In this document: positions 53,698 through 63,817 of the stretch, piece by piece
Layout: each line of letters opens with the position of its first letter
How positions within the stretch are numbered: position 1 is the stretch's first letter
Origin: Pseudomonas silesiensis
GTDB taxonomy: Bacteria > Pseudomonadota > Gammaproteobacteria > Pseudomonadales > Pseudomonadaceae
Length of the DNA stretch: 64,000 nucleotides
Assembly (NCBI RefSeq): GCF_001661075.1
Contig: NZ_CP014870.1
Location: 2,438,501-2,502,500 of the forward strand
Direction of reading: 5' to 3'
Notes under the pieces: generated by a model
The model's database searches: none
What the model saw: the letters and a program-made list of their open reading frames with translations, nothing else
What the model was told of the DNA's origin: nothing
Made by a program: the position numbers and the translations under genes

Positions 53698-55548
53698 ATG
53701 TTGATGGACCTAGCCGCAATGCTTTCCCCGCAGAATCGGCGTCTGTTCAAGTTCACGAACCTTGCCAATCCCGACCAGCAGCTATTGCTTGAGTCCTTCA
53801 AGGGAACTGATGGTCTGTCACGTGCCTATAACTTCGAATTGATGCTGGTGTGCCAGGATTCGGGGGTGGAGCTCAAGTCAATGATGGGCCAGCACGTGGT
53901 GCTGGAGATCGAGTTGGCCGAGGCGGGCCCGCGGTACATGGCGGGTTATCTGACCCGCTTCGCCAGTATCGGCAGCGACGGCGGCATGGCCCGCTACACC
54001 GCGACGCTGAATCCCTGGTTCTCGATGCTGAAAAACCGTTTCGACACGCGCATCTTCCAGGGCTGCACTGTGGAAGAAGTGGTGACTCAGGTGTTCGCCT
54101 TATGCTCCGCGTTTTCCCGTCACGAATTCCGCCTGAGCAAGCCGCTCAAACGCTACACGTACATCACCCAATACCGCGAAACCGACTTCAACTTCGTCCA
54201 GCGCCTGCTGGAGGAAGAGGGGATGTTCTATTACTTCGAACACACCGCCGACACCCACACCATGATCATCTGCGACGACTCCAGCACGCTGCTGCCGTTG
54301 CCTGAGCAACCACAGATCCGCTTCCATACCGCCTCGGTCACCGAGACTGCCGACTCCATCACCCAATGGAGCGGCAACCGCCAGCTGCAGTCCGGAAAAA
54401 TCGCGGTCCAGACCTTCGATTATCGCCAGCCGACCAACCGCCTGCCGGTGGCCATGAAGAGCCTGAACAAGCAGGGCGATGTCGACGATTTCGAGATCTA
54501 CGACTTCCCCGGCCAATACACCCATGGCACCTACGACGAAGGTGAAGCGCTGGTCAGGCTGCGCGTGGAAGCCCTGGAGCTGAAAGGCAAAAGCTTTCAT
54601 GGCGCCAGTAACTGCCGCGCGATGAAACCCGGGTACACCTTCGAACTGCTGCAGCATTACGACCACGATCAGGGCTCGGCCGACGATCGCCAGTTCCTGT
54701 TGATGAGCGTCGAAAGCGAAGGCCACAACAACTACCTCAATGGTCATCAGGCGAGCTACTACAACACCTTCTCCTGCGTGCGCAAAAAGATCGTCTTCCG
54801 CCCGCAACTCACCACCCCGCGCCCAACCATCTCCGGCCCGCAAACCGCCATCGTCGTCGGCCCGCCGGGCGAGGAAATATTCACCGATGAACTCGGTCGC
54901 GTGAAGGTGCAGTTCCACTGGGACCGCAAGGGCGAGCACAACGACAAGAGTTCGTGCTGGGTGCGCGTTGCCCAATCCGGCGCCAGCGGCGGGTTTGGCA
55001 GCATCCTGATTCCGCGGGTTGGCGATGAAGTGGTGGTGGTGTTCCTCGACGGCAATCCTGATCGGCCGTTGATCATGGGCAGTTTGTACAACAGCAAGAA
55101 CACTCCGCCCTGGTCGTTGCCGGCGAACAAGACGCAAAGTGGGTTTTTGACCCGGTCGATGAAAGGCGACGGCGGCACAGCGAACTTCTTCCGCTTTGAA
55201 GACAAGGCCGGCGCCGAGCAAGTGATCATGCACGCCGAACGCAACATGGACACCGAGATCGAGGTCGACGAGACCCACAGTGTCGGCAGCAATCGCACGA
55301 TCACGGTGGGTGGCACGCACACCGAAACGATCAAGAAAGACACGGTGATGAATGTCCAGGAAGGCTCGCTGACGATTCAGGTCGATAACCAGTTCATTCA
55401 GGTGAATGCCAAAGAGCACATTATTTTGCAGGTGGGAGATAGCAGTATCACGCTGACTCCTGCCGGGATCGAGATTAAAGGTGACGTCATCAATATTCTT
55501 GGCAAAAACACCTATGTTCAAGGTGACCGTGTCGATATCAACAAGTGA
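53698..55548 (+). CDS. vgrG: Type VI spike protein VgrG (TssI)
   Basis: The 616-residue protein has the VgrG gp27/gp5 layout: FKGTDGLSRAYNFELMLVCQ near residues 40-60, FVQRLLEEEGMFYYFEHT near 170, the OB-fold DELGRVKVQFHWDRKGEHND, and PRVGDEVVVVFLDGNPDRPL. The C-terminal needle is MNVQEGSLTIQVDNQFIQVN. AAGGAG lies six bases before ATG. It has no extra effector domain. It should carry the PAAR-Rhs protein encoded downstream. Confidence 0.93.
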   Translation: MLMDLAAMLSPQNRRLFKFTNLANPDQQLLLESFKGTDGLSRAYNFELMLVCQDSGVELKSMMGQHVVLEIELAEAGPRYMAGYLTRFASIGSDGGMARYTATLNPWFSMLKNRFDTRIFQGCTVEEVVTQVFALCSAFSRHEFRLSKPLKRYTYITQYRETDFNFVQRLLEEEGMFYYFEHTADTHTMIICDDSSTLLPLPEQPQIRFHTASVTETADSITQWSGNRQLQSGKIAVQTFDYRQPTNRLPVAMKSLNKQGDVDDFEIYDFPGQYTHGTYDEGEALVRLRVEALELKGKSFHGASNCRAMKPGYTFELLQHYDHDQGSADDRQFLLMSVESEGHNNYLNGHQASYYNTFSCVRKKIVFRPQLTTPRPTISGPQTAIVVGPPGEEIFTDELGRVKVQFHWDRKGEHNDKSSCWVRVAQSGASGGFGSILIPRVGDEVVVVFLDGNPDRPLIMGSLYNSKNTPPWSLPANKTQSGFLTRSMKGDGGTANFFRFEDKAGAEQVIMHAERNMDTEIEVDETHSVGSNRTITVGGTHTETIKKDTVMNVQEGSLTIQVDNQFIQVNAKEHIILQVGDSSITLTPAGIEIKGDVINILGKNTYVQGDRVDINK

Positions 55549-55559
55549 GAACGCAGACC

Positions 55560-56144
55560 ATGGTCAGGACCAGTATTTACGACCGAATCTCTGAGAAGCG
55601 CCTGGCGGCCGAGGCGCTTGCGCGGCAGCTACAGCAGCAAGCAGCCGACGCGCCACCGGCTGTTATCGAGCCCGAGCCCATTGTCAAAGTGCCGCTGCAG
55701 CTCGCCCGTAATGGATTGACAGTCGCGGGCCTCAATTTGCTGATCCCGGATGGATTCAACTTCCGCGACATTGACACCACGCTGGAAAAGTATGGACATC
55801 CCGTCACGTTTGGTGCGAAGCGCCGTCCTGCGCCCGAAGGTCTGACGTTGAGGCGCGCCGTCGAGCTGTATGTGGAAAAATTGCGTCAAGACCACCCCGA
55901 CGTCACCATTGTGCGGCAGAGCGATGGTGTGCTCGCGGGCCACCGGGCGATTGCACTGGATTACATATTCACTGCCGGTCAGGAACGCCGCCATGGCAGA
56001 GCAATGAGTGCTGTGATCGAATCTGATAACGGTAACGAGCGTCAGTGTTTCAGCATCTCCACCATGATAAATCCGGCACACGCAGAGCTTGCCGATTGGC
56101 TGATCGAGTTCGACGCCATGCTGGAAAGTGTCTCTGCTGACTGA
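55560..56144 (+). CDS. DcrB/DUF1795 family protein (Eag-type chaperone), first
   Basis: The 194-residue protein has a DUF1795 core from about residue 45 (LQLARNGLTVAGLNLLIPDG) to the end (HAELADWLIEFDAMLESVSA), with an extra N-terminal helical stretch. Proteins of this family bind the N-terminal membrane segments of PAAR effectors and load them on VgrG. A GTG at 55545 overlapping the vgrG stop is the alternative start. It is followed by a second family member, so the effector may need two chaperones. Confidence 0.75.
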   Translation: MVRTSIYDRISEKRLAAEALARQLQQQAADAPPAVIEPEPIVKVPLQLARNGLTVAGLNLLIPDGFNFRDIDTTLEKYGHPVTFGAKRRPAPEGLTLRRAVELYVEKLRQDHPDVTIVRQSDGVLAGHRAIALDYIFTAGQERRHGRAMSAVIESDNGNERQCFSISTMINPAHAELADWLIEFDAMLESVSAD

Positions 56145-56181
56145 ACATTTCCCTTTTACGCATTCACGGAATACACCTCCA

Positions 56182-56643
56182 ATGGACTATCAGCTTCAGG
56201 AAGGATCTATCGTACTGCCGGAAGGTTTTCAGGACCGTACGGTAAATATGTTTGTACTCGGTAACAGCATCCCGGCTCCGCTCAACATTACGATATCGCG
56301 TGACAATATGCTGCCCGCCGAGTACCTGAAAACTTACATCGAGCGTCAGGTGAAGCTTATAGCTGCCAAGCTGCGCGGCTACACATTGCTCAGCAAGAAA
56401 CCTGCGACGTTATCGAGCGAGCAACCGCGCTCAGGCATCCAAGTGGATGCTTACTACATGAACGATGGTCGTCCTGTTTATCAGCGTCAGGCGGCTTTTG
56501 AGATCGAGCAAGGTCGTATTCTAGTGTTCTCAACGACCAGTCAAGCTGATTTTAGCGCCACTCAAAATGAGAACTGGCTGCAACTGCTGACCAGCTTCCA
56601 ACCGCGCCAGGACACCGTGCCCACTGACGTCGAACAGGAGTAA
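56182..56643 (+). CDS. DcrB/DUF1795 (Eag-type) chaperone, second
   Basis: The 153-residue protein starts MDYQLQEGSIVLPEGFQDRT, followed by VNMFVLGNSIPAPLNITISR, typical of EagR/EagT chaperones. It ends three bases before the prePAAR-Rhs gene. Eag proteins shield the N-terminal helices of such effectors before export. ATG 56182 fits the family N-terminus; an in-frame ATG at 56128 adds unlikely sequence. Confidence 0.85.
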   Translation: MDYQLQEGSIVLPEGFQDRTVNMFVLGNSIPAPLNITISRDNMLPAEYLKTYIERQVKLIAAKLRGYTLLSKKPATLSSEQPRSGIQVDAYYMNDGRPVYQRQAAFEIEQGRILVFSTTSQADFSATQNENWLQLLTSFQPRQDTVPTDVEQE

Positions 56644-56646
56644 CTC

Positions 56647-59600
56647 ATGTTCGAAGCAGCTCGTTGGGGTGATGAAATTGAGCACACCAGTGCTCTTGGC
56701 GGGTTCCTCGTTGGTGCAGTGATTGGGCTTGCGATAGCAACTGCTGCCGCATTCACGATTTGTACGGCTGGTTTGGGTGGAATCCTGCTGAGTATTGCAG
56801 CAGGCGTGGGTGCCAGCTTCATTCCGGCGATTGGGGAGAGCATGGGAGCGGCACGAAGTTCTCCAGCCGGAGGAATAAAGCTGGAAGGGTGCTCTGCGGA
56901 TGTGTTCATCAACAACCGTAATGCTGCCCATGCAACTCTGAGTCAAGGCGCGTGTGATAAACACCCGGCGCCGGTGCTAGTTGCGGAAGGTTCGTCCAAC
57001 GTATTCATCAACAACGTGGCGGCTGCGCGCAAGGGTGACAAACTTACCTGTGGTGCGAAAATATCCAGTGGCTCGAATAACGTGTTCATTGGTGGCGGAA
57101 CAGAACGCTATCTCGACGTAGACGAAGAGGTACCGGCCTGGCTACGCGTTACCGTCGATGTGTTGATGATCGTCGCTTCCATGGGGCGCGCGGTAGGTCC
57201 GATCTTCCGGCTCGGACTGACACAGGGGCTGAAAGCTGCCGGTCCGTGCGCATTGAAGTTTGGGGCAACAATCGCAGGTAGCTATCTGGCCGGTCGTTTC
57301 ATAATCGGACCGGCCGTAGAGCGCGCGATCGGCGGCTTAAGCGGCAATCCGGTTGATCTTACAACGGGGCGCAAAGTGTTGTTCGAGTCGGGTGAAACCG
57401 ACTTTGCGCTCCCTGGGCTAATGCCCATTGAATGGTCTCGTTTCTACGCAAGTGATTTGAACGTTGAAAGCGTGCTGGGTAGAGGGTGGGTGCTGCCGTG
57501 GGAACAAAGTCTGCGCAGAAGTGGCAGCTTCGTCTACCTCACTGATAACCAGGGGCGCAGTGTGCCTTTTGTTGACGTTGAACCTGGCGATCGCACCTAC
57601 AACCCTTATGAGCAAATCCACTTGGTTCGCACTGAGGGCGGTCACTACCTCCTACAGACACTCGACAACACTTTCTTCTATTTCGGCGAAGTGCCGGACG
57701 ACGATACTGCTGTTCAGTTGCAGCGCATTGAAAATGCCCTGGGGCATTACCTGCACTTCAGCTATTCGGCCGACAATACGCTTACCGACATCAGCGCCCC
57801 GGGCGGTGTCCGTGTTCACCTGCATTACGACAATCCTCTGGGTCGCCTGACCGACGTCAAGCGTGTGGTCGACAACCTCGCCGTCGAAACCCTGGTGCAG
57901 TACCGTTACGACGAAAATGGTCAACTGATCGAAGTGATCAATCGCAACAACGATTCCGTTCGACGTTTCAGCTACGCCGATGGCGTCATGGCCAGTCACA
58001 GTAACGCCCTCGGCCTGACCTGCAATTACCGCTGGCAGACCCTCGGCGATCAGCCTCGCGTGGTGGAGCACTGGACCAGCGATGGCGAACATTTTCACTA
58101 CCGCTACGACTTCAACCAGCGCGTTTCCTGGGCTACTGACGTGCTGGGGCGTGAGTTGGAAATTCAGTACAACGAGGACCGTCGCGTGATTGCCAGTCGT
58201 GATTACGGCGGCGAATGCTACGGTATTGCCCTGGACGAAGCCGGCAACATGACGGGTTTGAATCTGCCCGATGGCAACAAGCTCGCGTTCAAATACGACG
58301 ACTTTTCACGCCTGATGGAAGAGACCGATCCACTGGGTCGCAAAATCAAATACAAATATCACCTCAGTACCACGCTGGTCACTGAGACGACTTTCATGGA
58401 CGGCAGCACCTGGAAAGCCCGCTACGACGCCAAGGGCAACCTCATCGCCGAAGTCGACGCGCTGGGCCACAAAACCGAATACCTGAACAGCGACGACGGC
58501 TTGCCGCACACCATCATCGACGCCACGCACAAGTCCAAATACCTGTGGTGGAACACCCTGGCCCAGGTCGAGCGCTTCCAGGACTGCTCGGGCAAAAGCA
58601 CCCACTACCGCTTCGACGAGCGCCACCACCTGATCGCCGTCACCGACGCCCTGAACCAGACCACCACCCTGGAACGCAAACCCGACGGCGAAGTGCTGCG
58701 CATCCAGCACCCGGACGGCAGCGCCGAATCCTTCACCTACAACGCCCTCGGCCAGGTCCTGACCCACACCGACGGCAAAGGCCAGACCACGCGCCTGCTG
58801 CGCACCGCCCGCGGCCTGCCGAGCAGCCGCCAGGACGCCAAGGGCCAGCGCATCCGCTATGAATACGACCAGGCCATCCGCCTGACCGCGCTGGTCAACG
58901 AAAACAATGCGGCCTACCAGTTCGCCTACGACGCGTCCGACCGGTTGGTTGAAGAGAAGCGCATCGACAACCTGACCCGCCAGTTCAGCTACAACCTCGG
59001 CGGGCACCTGACACGGGTGGATGAAATCGGCTACGGCGAGCGCGGCGAACGACCACAACGGCATACCGAATTCGAGCGTGACCCAATCGGCCGACTACTG
59101 GCCAAACTCAATGCCGATGCGCGGCAGGACTACACCTACGACGACGCAGACCGTTTGCTCACCATCGAGCGCCTGCCCACCGCCAACGGCAAAAAACTCG
59201 GCGTCAGCGCAGAGAAGCTCGATTTCTCCTATGACCTGCTGGGCCGTCTCATCAAGGAGACCACACCCCAAGGCGAGCTGGCCTACGACTACGACCCACT
59301 AAGCAACCTGACCACGCTGACTCTGCCTACCGGCCAGCACCTGAACCACCTGTACTACGGCAGCGGCCACCTGCACCAGCTCAACCTCGACGGCCAGTTG
59401 ATCAGCGACATGGAGCGCGACGACCTGCACCGCGAAGTGCTGCGCACTCAAGGCACGCTCACCAGTTGTTTTGGCTATGACGCGATGGGCCGCAAGGCTT
59501 GGCAATTCGCCTCGACTTTGCCGGCAGAAAAACTCTCGCAGATTCTTAACCCGGGCATCCAGCCTGAACTATTGGTAGAACACGCCTATAACCCGATCCA

Positions 59601-60873
59601 CCGCCGTCACCAATACGATCCCGCCGGCGAACTGACCCGCACCCTCGACAAGCTGCGGGGTGAGATCAAGTACGACTATGAAGCCAATGGTCAACTGCGC
59701 AGCCGTGACACCGGCAAGCTGGTGGACAGCGAAGAGTTCAGGTACGACGCAGCGGCGAACCGGCTGAACTTCAACACCAGTCAGTTTGATCACGTGAAGA
59801 ACAACCGGATCAAGCAGTGGCGCGATCAGGAATATGCCTACGATGCGTGGGGTAACCTGATTGAAAAGCGCAGCGGGTTGAGCCGGCTGCAAACGTTCAG
59901 TTATGACGGCGAAAATCGGCTGGTCAAGGCCGAGACCTTGGTGAATGGCAAGCTGGAAAGCAGCGGTGCCTATCGTTATGACAGCTTGGGACGGCGGGTG
60001 GCCAAGGTGTCAGCGGTCAACGGCGTCACCGAGCAGAAGCACTTTTTGTGGCAAGGCCTGCGCCTTTTGCGCGAGGAAACCCCGGGGCAGAGCAGTCTGT
60101 ACCTCTACGAGCCGGGCAGTTATGCGCCGTTGGCGCGGGTGGATCAGGTTGAGGGTGGGGAACAACAGCTCTATTACTTCCATACCGACCAGATTGGTAC
60201 GCCGCTGGAGATGACGGACCGAGAGGGGCGGATTGTCTGGCAGGCGACGTACAAGGCGTGGGGCTCGGTTGAAAAGCTCGAAGTGAACGAGGTCGAGCAG
60301 AACCTGCGGTTTCAGGGGCAATATTTCGACGACGAGACGGGGCTGCACTACAATACGTTTCGGTATTATGATCCGGAGGTTGGGCGATTTATTACGCAGG
60401 ATCCTATCGGGTTATTGGGCGGAGGCAATCTTTATTTTTACGTTCCCAACTCGATGGGCTGGATTGACCCTCAGGGATTGTCGAGTGCCGACTTACGTGT
60501 TGAATTGGGTATGCGGCCTGGAGATATGCACGCAGCTCATCACATTATTCCCGAAGAAGTGATGAAGAAGTATCCACAAATGTTCGACAAAGCGAAAACG
60601 TTCGGATTTATGCCTGATGGAGCGTCCAACGGTATCGAGTTACCTCGAACTAAAGACTTGGCTAAAACCCTTGATCTCCCTGGCCATTGGAGCAATCACG
60701 TAGACTATACTGCTCTAGTTGAAAGCGATGTGAGTAAGCTCAATACCGCCTTCAGGGCAGGGCGATTAACCGATATGGACCTAGCGTTAGGGTTGAAATC
60801 TATTCAGAATAAATGGCGATCAAATATTTTAGCTAAAAACGTACCAACTAACGCTAAAGGTCGGCTTTGTTAA
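56647..60873 (+). CDS. prePAAR-PAAR-Rhs effector with AHH nuclease tip
   Basis: The 1408-residue protein opens with prePAAR motif AARWGDEIEH (residues 4-13). Membrane helices span about 17-65, a PAAR domain about 70-150, and more hydrophobic segments about 170-225. The Rhs/YD repeat shell runs about 230-1265. It closes with YYDPEVGRFITQDPIGLLGG and PNSMGWIDPQGL, where self-cleavage is expected. The last 130 residues (about 1279-1408) form a lower-GC toxin with AHH at 1297-1299 (MHAAHHIIPEEV) and GHWSNHVDY, matching AHH-type HNH/EndoVII nucleases. The immunity gene follows. Confidence 0.9.
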   Translation: MFEAARWGDEIEHTSALGGFLVGAVIGLAIATAAAFTICTAGLGGILLSIAAGVGASFIPAIGESMGAARSSPAGGIKLEGCSADVFINNRNAAHATLSQGACDKHPAPVLVAEGSSNVFINNVAAARKGDKLTCGAKISSGSNNVFIGGGTERYLDVDEEVPAWLRVTVDVLMIVASMGRAVGPIFRLGLTQGLKAAGPCALKFGATIAGSYLAGRFIIGPAVERAIGGLSGNPVDLTTGRKVLFESGETDFALPGLMPIEWSRFYASDLNVESVLGRGWVLPWEQSLRRSGSFVYLTDNQGRSVPFVDVEPGDRTYNPYEQIHLVRTEGGHYLLQTLDNTFFYFGEVPDDDTAVQLQRIENALGHYLHFSYSADNTLTDISAPGGVRVHLHYDNPLGRLTDVKRVVDNLAVETLVQYRYDENGQLIEVINRNNDSVRRFSYADGVMASHSNALGLTCNYRWQTLGDQPRVVEHWTSDGEHFHYRYDFNQRVSWATDVLGRELEIQYNEDRRVIASRDYGGECYGIALDEAGNMTGLNLPDGNKLAFKYDDFSRLMEETDPLGRKIKYKYHLSTTLVTETTFMDGSTWKARYDAKGNLIAEVDALGHKTEYLNSDDGLPHTIIDATHKSKYLWWNTLAQVERFQDCSGKSTHYRFDERHHLIAVTDALNQTTTLERKPDGEVLRIQHPDGSAESFTYNALGQVLTHTDGKGQTTRLLRTARGLPSSRQDAKGQRIRYEYDQAIRLTALVNENNAAYQFAYDASDRLVEEKRIDNLTRQFSYNLGGHLTRVDEIGYGERGERPQRHTEFERDPIGRLLAKLNADARQDYTYDDADRLLTIERLPTANGKKLGVSAEKLDFSYDLLGRLIKETTPQGELAYDYDPLSNLTTLTLPTGQHLNHLYYGSGHLHQLNLDGQLISDMERDDLHREVLRTQGTLTSCFGYDAMGRKAWQFASTLPAEKLSQILNPGIQPELLVEHAYNPIHRRHQYDPAGELTRTLDKLRGEIKYDYEANGQLRSRDTGKLVDSEEFRYDAAANRLNFNTSQFDHVKNNRIKQWRDQEYAYDAWGNLIEKRSGLSRLQTFSYDGENRLVKAETLVNGKLESSGAYRYDSLGRRVAKVSAVNGVTEQKHFLWQGLRLLREETPGQSSLYLYEPGSYAPLARVDQVEGGEQQLYYFHTDQIGTPLEMTDREGRIVWQATYKAWGSVEKLEVNEVEQNLRFQGQYFDDETGLHYNTFRYYDPEVGRFITQDPIGLLGGGNLYFYVPNSMGWIDPQGLSSADLRVELGMRPGDMHAAHHIIPEEVMKKYPQMFDKAKTFGFMPDGASNGIELPRTKDLAKTLDLPGHWSNHVDYTALVESDVSKLNTAFRAGRLTDMDLALGLKSIQNKWRSNILAKNVPTNAKGRLC

Positions 60874-60889
60874 ATTTGAGGAGGGTGTG

Positions 60890-61513
60890 ATGTACATAAT
60901 CGGTTATAAGGGTGGTGAAGATGGCTGTCCCGAAAATAGTATCTACGGGGAATTGGTTGGGTATAATTGGAATTCCAATGATTTTGCAGACAAAAAATTT
61001 CCGTCAGTCGGAACAATTTTAGATTTTTATGCGCAGCATCGAATCGTAGATTCGGATTTTTTTTATTTTGGTAGCGAGTTTATTTGCTCCGAATTTTTGC
61101 TGCGTTTGATAATTGATAGTAGTTTCGGGAGTGTAGATATTAGAGATGTTCGGCTGCATCAACAAAACAAAGCATTTCCGCTAGCTTCAAAAAAATACTA
61201 TCTGTTGCGGAGCCGAGAGGTCCACAAAATTTTAGATATGGCGAAATCTACATATGAATTTCGATTCGATCCAGTTACCAAGACTCCGGAAGAAGATGCT
61301 TATCACTCGGGTAGGTTGATATTCGACTTGATATCAGATTTCCAACTTAGTGAAAATTTATGTCCGCTAGATATCTTTGTTGCATCGGAGATGCTGAAGG
61401 ATGAGTACGTGATTTCAGATGCACTTGCAGAAAGGATCACTGAATGTCGACTCAAAGGTGTTAATTTAACGCCGCTATCAAAGTATATATATGACGCTAA
61501 GCTGGAATTCTGA
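60890..61513 (+). CDS. Probable immunity protein for the AHH toxin
   Basis: The 207-residue protein starts MYIIGYKGGEDGCPENSIYG, after GAGGAGGG, 16 bases past the Rhs stop. It is clearly AT-rich compared with the Rhs shell. It has features such as FFYFGSEFICSEFLLRLIID and YYLLRSREVHKILDMAKSTY, resembling Imm11/Imm43-type immunity proteins in layout (uncertain). Position makes it the cognate immunity gene. Confidence 0.75.
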   Translation: MYIIGYKGGEDGCPENSIYGELVGYNWNSNDFADKKFPSVGTILDFYAQHRIVDSDFFYFGSEFICSEFLLRLIIDSSFGSVDIRDVRLHQQNKAFPLASKKYYLLRSREVHKILDMAKSTYEFRFDPVTKTPEEDAYHSGRLIFDLISDFQLSENLCPLDIFVASEMLKDEYVISDALAERITECRLKGVNLTPLSKYIYDAKLEF

Positions 61514-61632
61514 TCCAAGTCAGCTTGTCGGTAGGGGGCAAGTTAGGGCGCCATATGCATCTATTTAAATATTGCTCGATCGAAGCGGATTGCTTCAGAA
61601 AAATTAATCTTAGTACTGCTTCAACGATATCC

Positions 61633-63347
61633 ATCCCAAACTCAACTCCGGCGCCCGCCAAGACTACACCTACGACGACGCAGGCCGCTTGCTCACCATC
61701 GAGCGTCTGCCCACCGCCAACGGCAAAAAACTCGGCGTCAGCGCGGAGAAACTCGATTTCACCTAGGACCTTCTGGGCCGCCTGATCAAGGAGACCACGC
61801 CCCAAGGCGCGCTAGCCTACGACTACGACCCACTGAGCAACCTGACAACACCGACACTGCCTACCGGCCAGCACCTGAACCACCTGTACTACGGCAGCGG
61901 CCACCTGCACCAGCTCAACCTCGACGGCCAGTTGATCAGCGACATGGAACGCGACGACCTGCACCGCGAAGTGCTGCGCACTCAAGGCACGCTCACCAGT
62001 TGTTTTGGCTATGACGCGATGGGCCGCAAGGCCTGGCAATTCGCCTCGACTTTGCCGGCAGAAAAACTCTCGCAGATTCTTAACCCGGGCATCCAGCCTG
62101 AACTATTGGTAGAACACGCCTATAACCCGATCCACCGCCGTCACCAATACGATCCCGCCGGCGAACTGACCCGCACCCTCGACAAGCTGCGCGGCGAGAT
62201 CAAGTACGACTATGAAGCCAATGGTCAACTGCGCAGCCGCGACACCGGGAAGTTGGTGGACAGCGAAGAGTTTCGCTATGACGCGGCGGCGAACCGGCTG
62301 AACTTCAACACCAGTCAGTTTGATCACGTGAAGAACAACCGGATCAAGCAGTGGCGGGATCAGGAATATACCTACGATGCCTGGGGCAACCTGATTGAAA
62401 AGCGTAGTGGGGTGAGCCGGCTGCAGACGTTCAGTTACGACTGTGAGAATCGGTTGGTTAAAGCTGAGACGTTGGTGGGCGGCAAGCTGGAAAGTACCGG
62501 GGCTTATCGTTATGACAGCTTGGGGCGTCGTGTCGCCAAGGTGTCGGAGGTCAACGGCGTAACGGAGCAGAAGCATTTTCTGTGGCAGGGCTTGCGCATG
62601 CTGCGTGAGGAAACGCCGGGGCAGAGTAGCCTCTACGTTTACGAGCCAGGAAGTTACGCGCCGTTGGCGCGGGTGGATCAGGAAGAGGGCGGGGAGCAGA
62701 CGCTTTACTACTTCCATACCGACCAGATTGGTACGCCGCTAGAAATGACGGACCGCGAGGGGCAGATTGTCTGGCAGGCGACGTACAAGGCGTGGGGGGC
62801 GGTGGAGCGTCTGGACGTCAATGTAGTCGAGCAGAATCTGCGGTTCCAGGGGCAGTATTTCGATGATGAGACGGGGCTGCACTACAACACGTTTCGGTAT
62901 TATGATCCGGAGGTGGGGCGGTTTATTACGCAGGATCCGATTGGCTTGAATGGTGGAGACAATCTCTACCGGTACGTACCTAATCCTACCGGTTGGATTG
63001 ACCCATGGGGATGGGAGTGCTGGAGCACCGCGAGAAGAAAATATTGGAAAGCTGAAGCGCAGGCACCGAGCCAAGTATACTCACCTGCAAATTTAGCCAA
63101 TATGGCGGAAGGTAAAGCTCCTAGAATGACAGTAGAGGTTGTAAATCGCAAAACGTTAGAATTGTCACGAAAAGACATCGCGTTGGAGTTGCATCATAAT
63201 GACATACCGCAGCGCATAGGAGGTTCTGGTGTGCATGAGACTTCTAACTTGCTATCGTTAACGCCGTGGGAGCATGAGGCTGTCGATTCATTTAGGCACG
63301 TAGGCTCAGACTTAATCAGAGTAGTGAAAGGGGTAGACGTTTGGTGA
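61633..63347 (+). pseudogene. Orphan Rhs C-terminal module with a second nuclease tip
   Basis: From about 61633 the DNA repeats the 3' end of the upstream rhs gene (about 59111 on) almost exactly, but with no start codon. An in-frame TAG at 61764-61766 replaces the Tyr codon of LDFSYDLLG. The frame then runs open to 63347. The Rhs closure is kept (YYDPEVGRFITQDPIGLNGG, then GWIDPWG). After that a different tail of about 110 residues begins ECWSTARRKYWKAEAQAPSQ. It contains ALELHHNDIPQRIGGSG and SLLSLTPWEHEAV-type residues (actual NLLSLTPWEHEAV), an HNH/EndoVII-type nuclease pattern. It could be used only after recombination into the main gene. Confidence 0.85.
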
Positions 63348-63817
63348 CTGTAAATTCAGAAACTGCAAAAGAAATAATCAATTCAGAAGCTTATAGGACG
63401 TTGGTCGCTGAGTTGAAAAGCCACTTGAGGATTTCTGTAATAGAAAGCTATGAGGATGTGTTTGCAAGATTAGATGCAGCTTCGATAATAAGATCTGAAT
63501 TGGAAGTGGATGAAATAAAATCTCTATTTGGTTTGCGTTCTAATGAGCTAAAAAGATACTCGATCAAAAAATATACAGCACTACACGGTAATCCTGATGA
63601 ACAAGAGTATCCAGTTGGTGAAGAGCCAAGCACTGAGGATAAAGATTCAAATATAGTTAGCCAAGGCTATGCTCCTGGTTTTTTGCTAATAAATGCTATA
63701 GAGTTATTACTTTCCTGCAAAGGCGTAGATTCCCTGAATAAATATTTGAAAGCGTCCAGGATTCCCAAGGCCCATTCGTATTCAAAGCAAGTAATTAAAT
63801 TTAGTAATATGAATTAG
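63344..63817 (+). CDS. Probable immunity protein for the orphan toxin
   Basis: The 157-residue protein begins at GTG 63344, overlapping the toxin stop as GTGA. It contains SYEDVFARLDAASIIRSELE and GYAPGFLLINAIELLLSCKG. It is AT-rich and soluble. The overlap and position make it the immunity partner of the orphan Rhs tip. The family is not recognised. Confidence 0.72.
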   Translation: MTVNSETAKEIINSEAYRTLVAELKSHLRISVIESYEDVFARLDAASIIRSELEVDEIKSLFGLRSNELKRYSIKKYTALHGNPDEQEYPVGEEPSTEDKDSNIVSQGYAPGFLLINAIELLLSCKGVDSLNKYLKASRIPKAHSYSKQVIKFSNMN

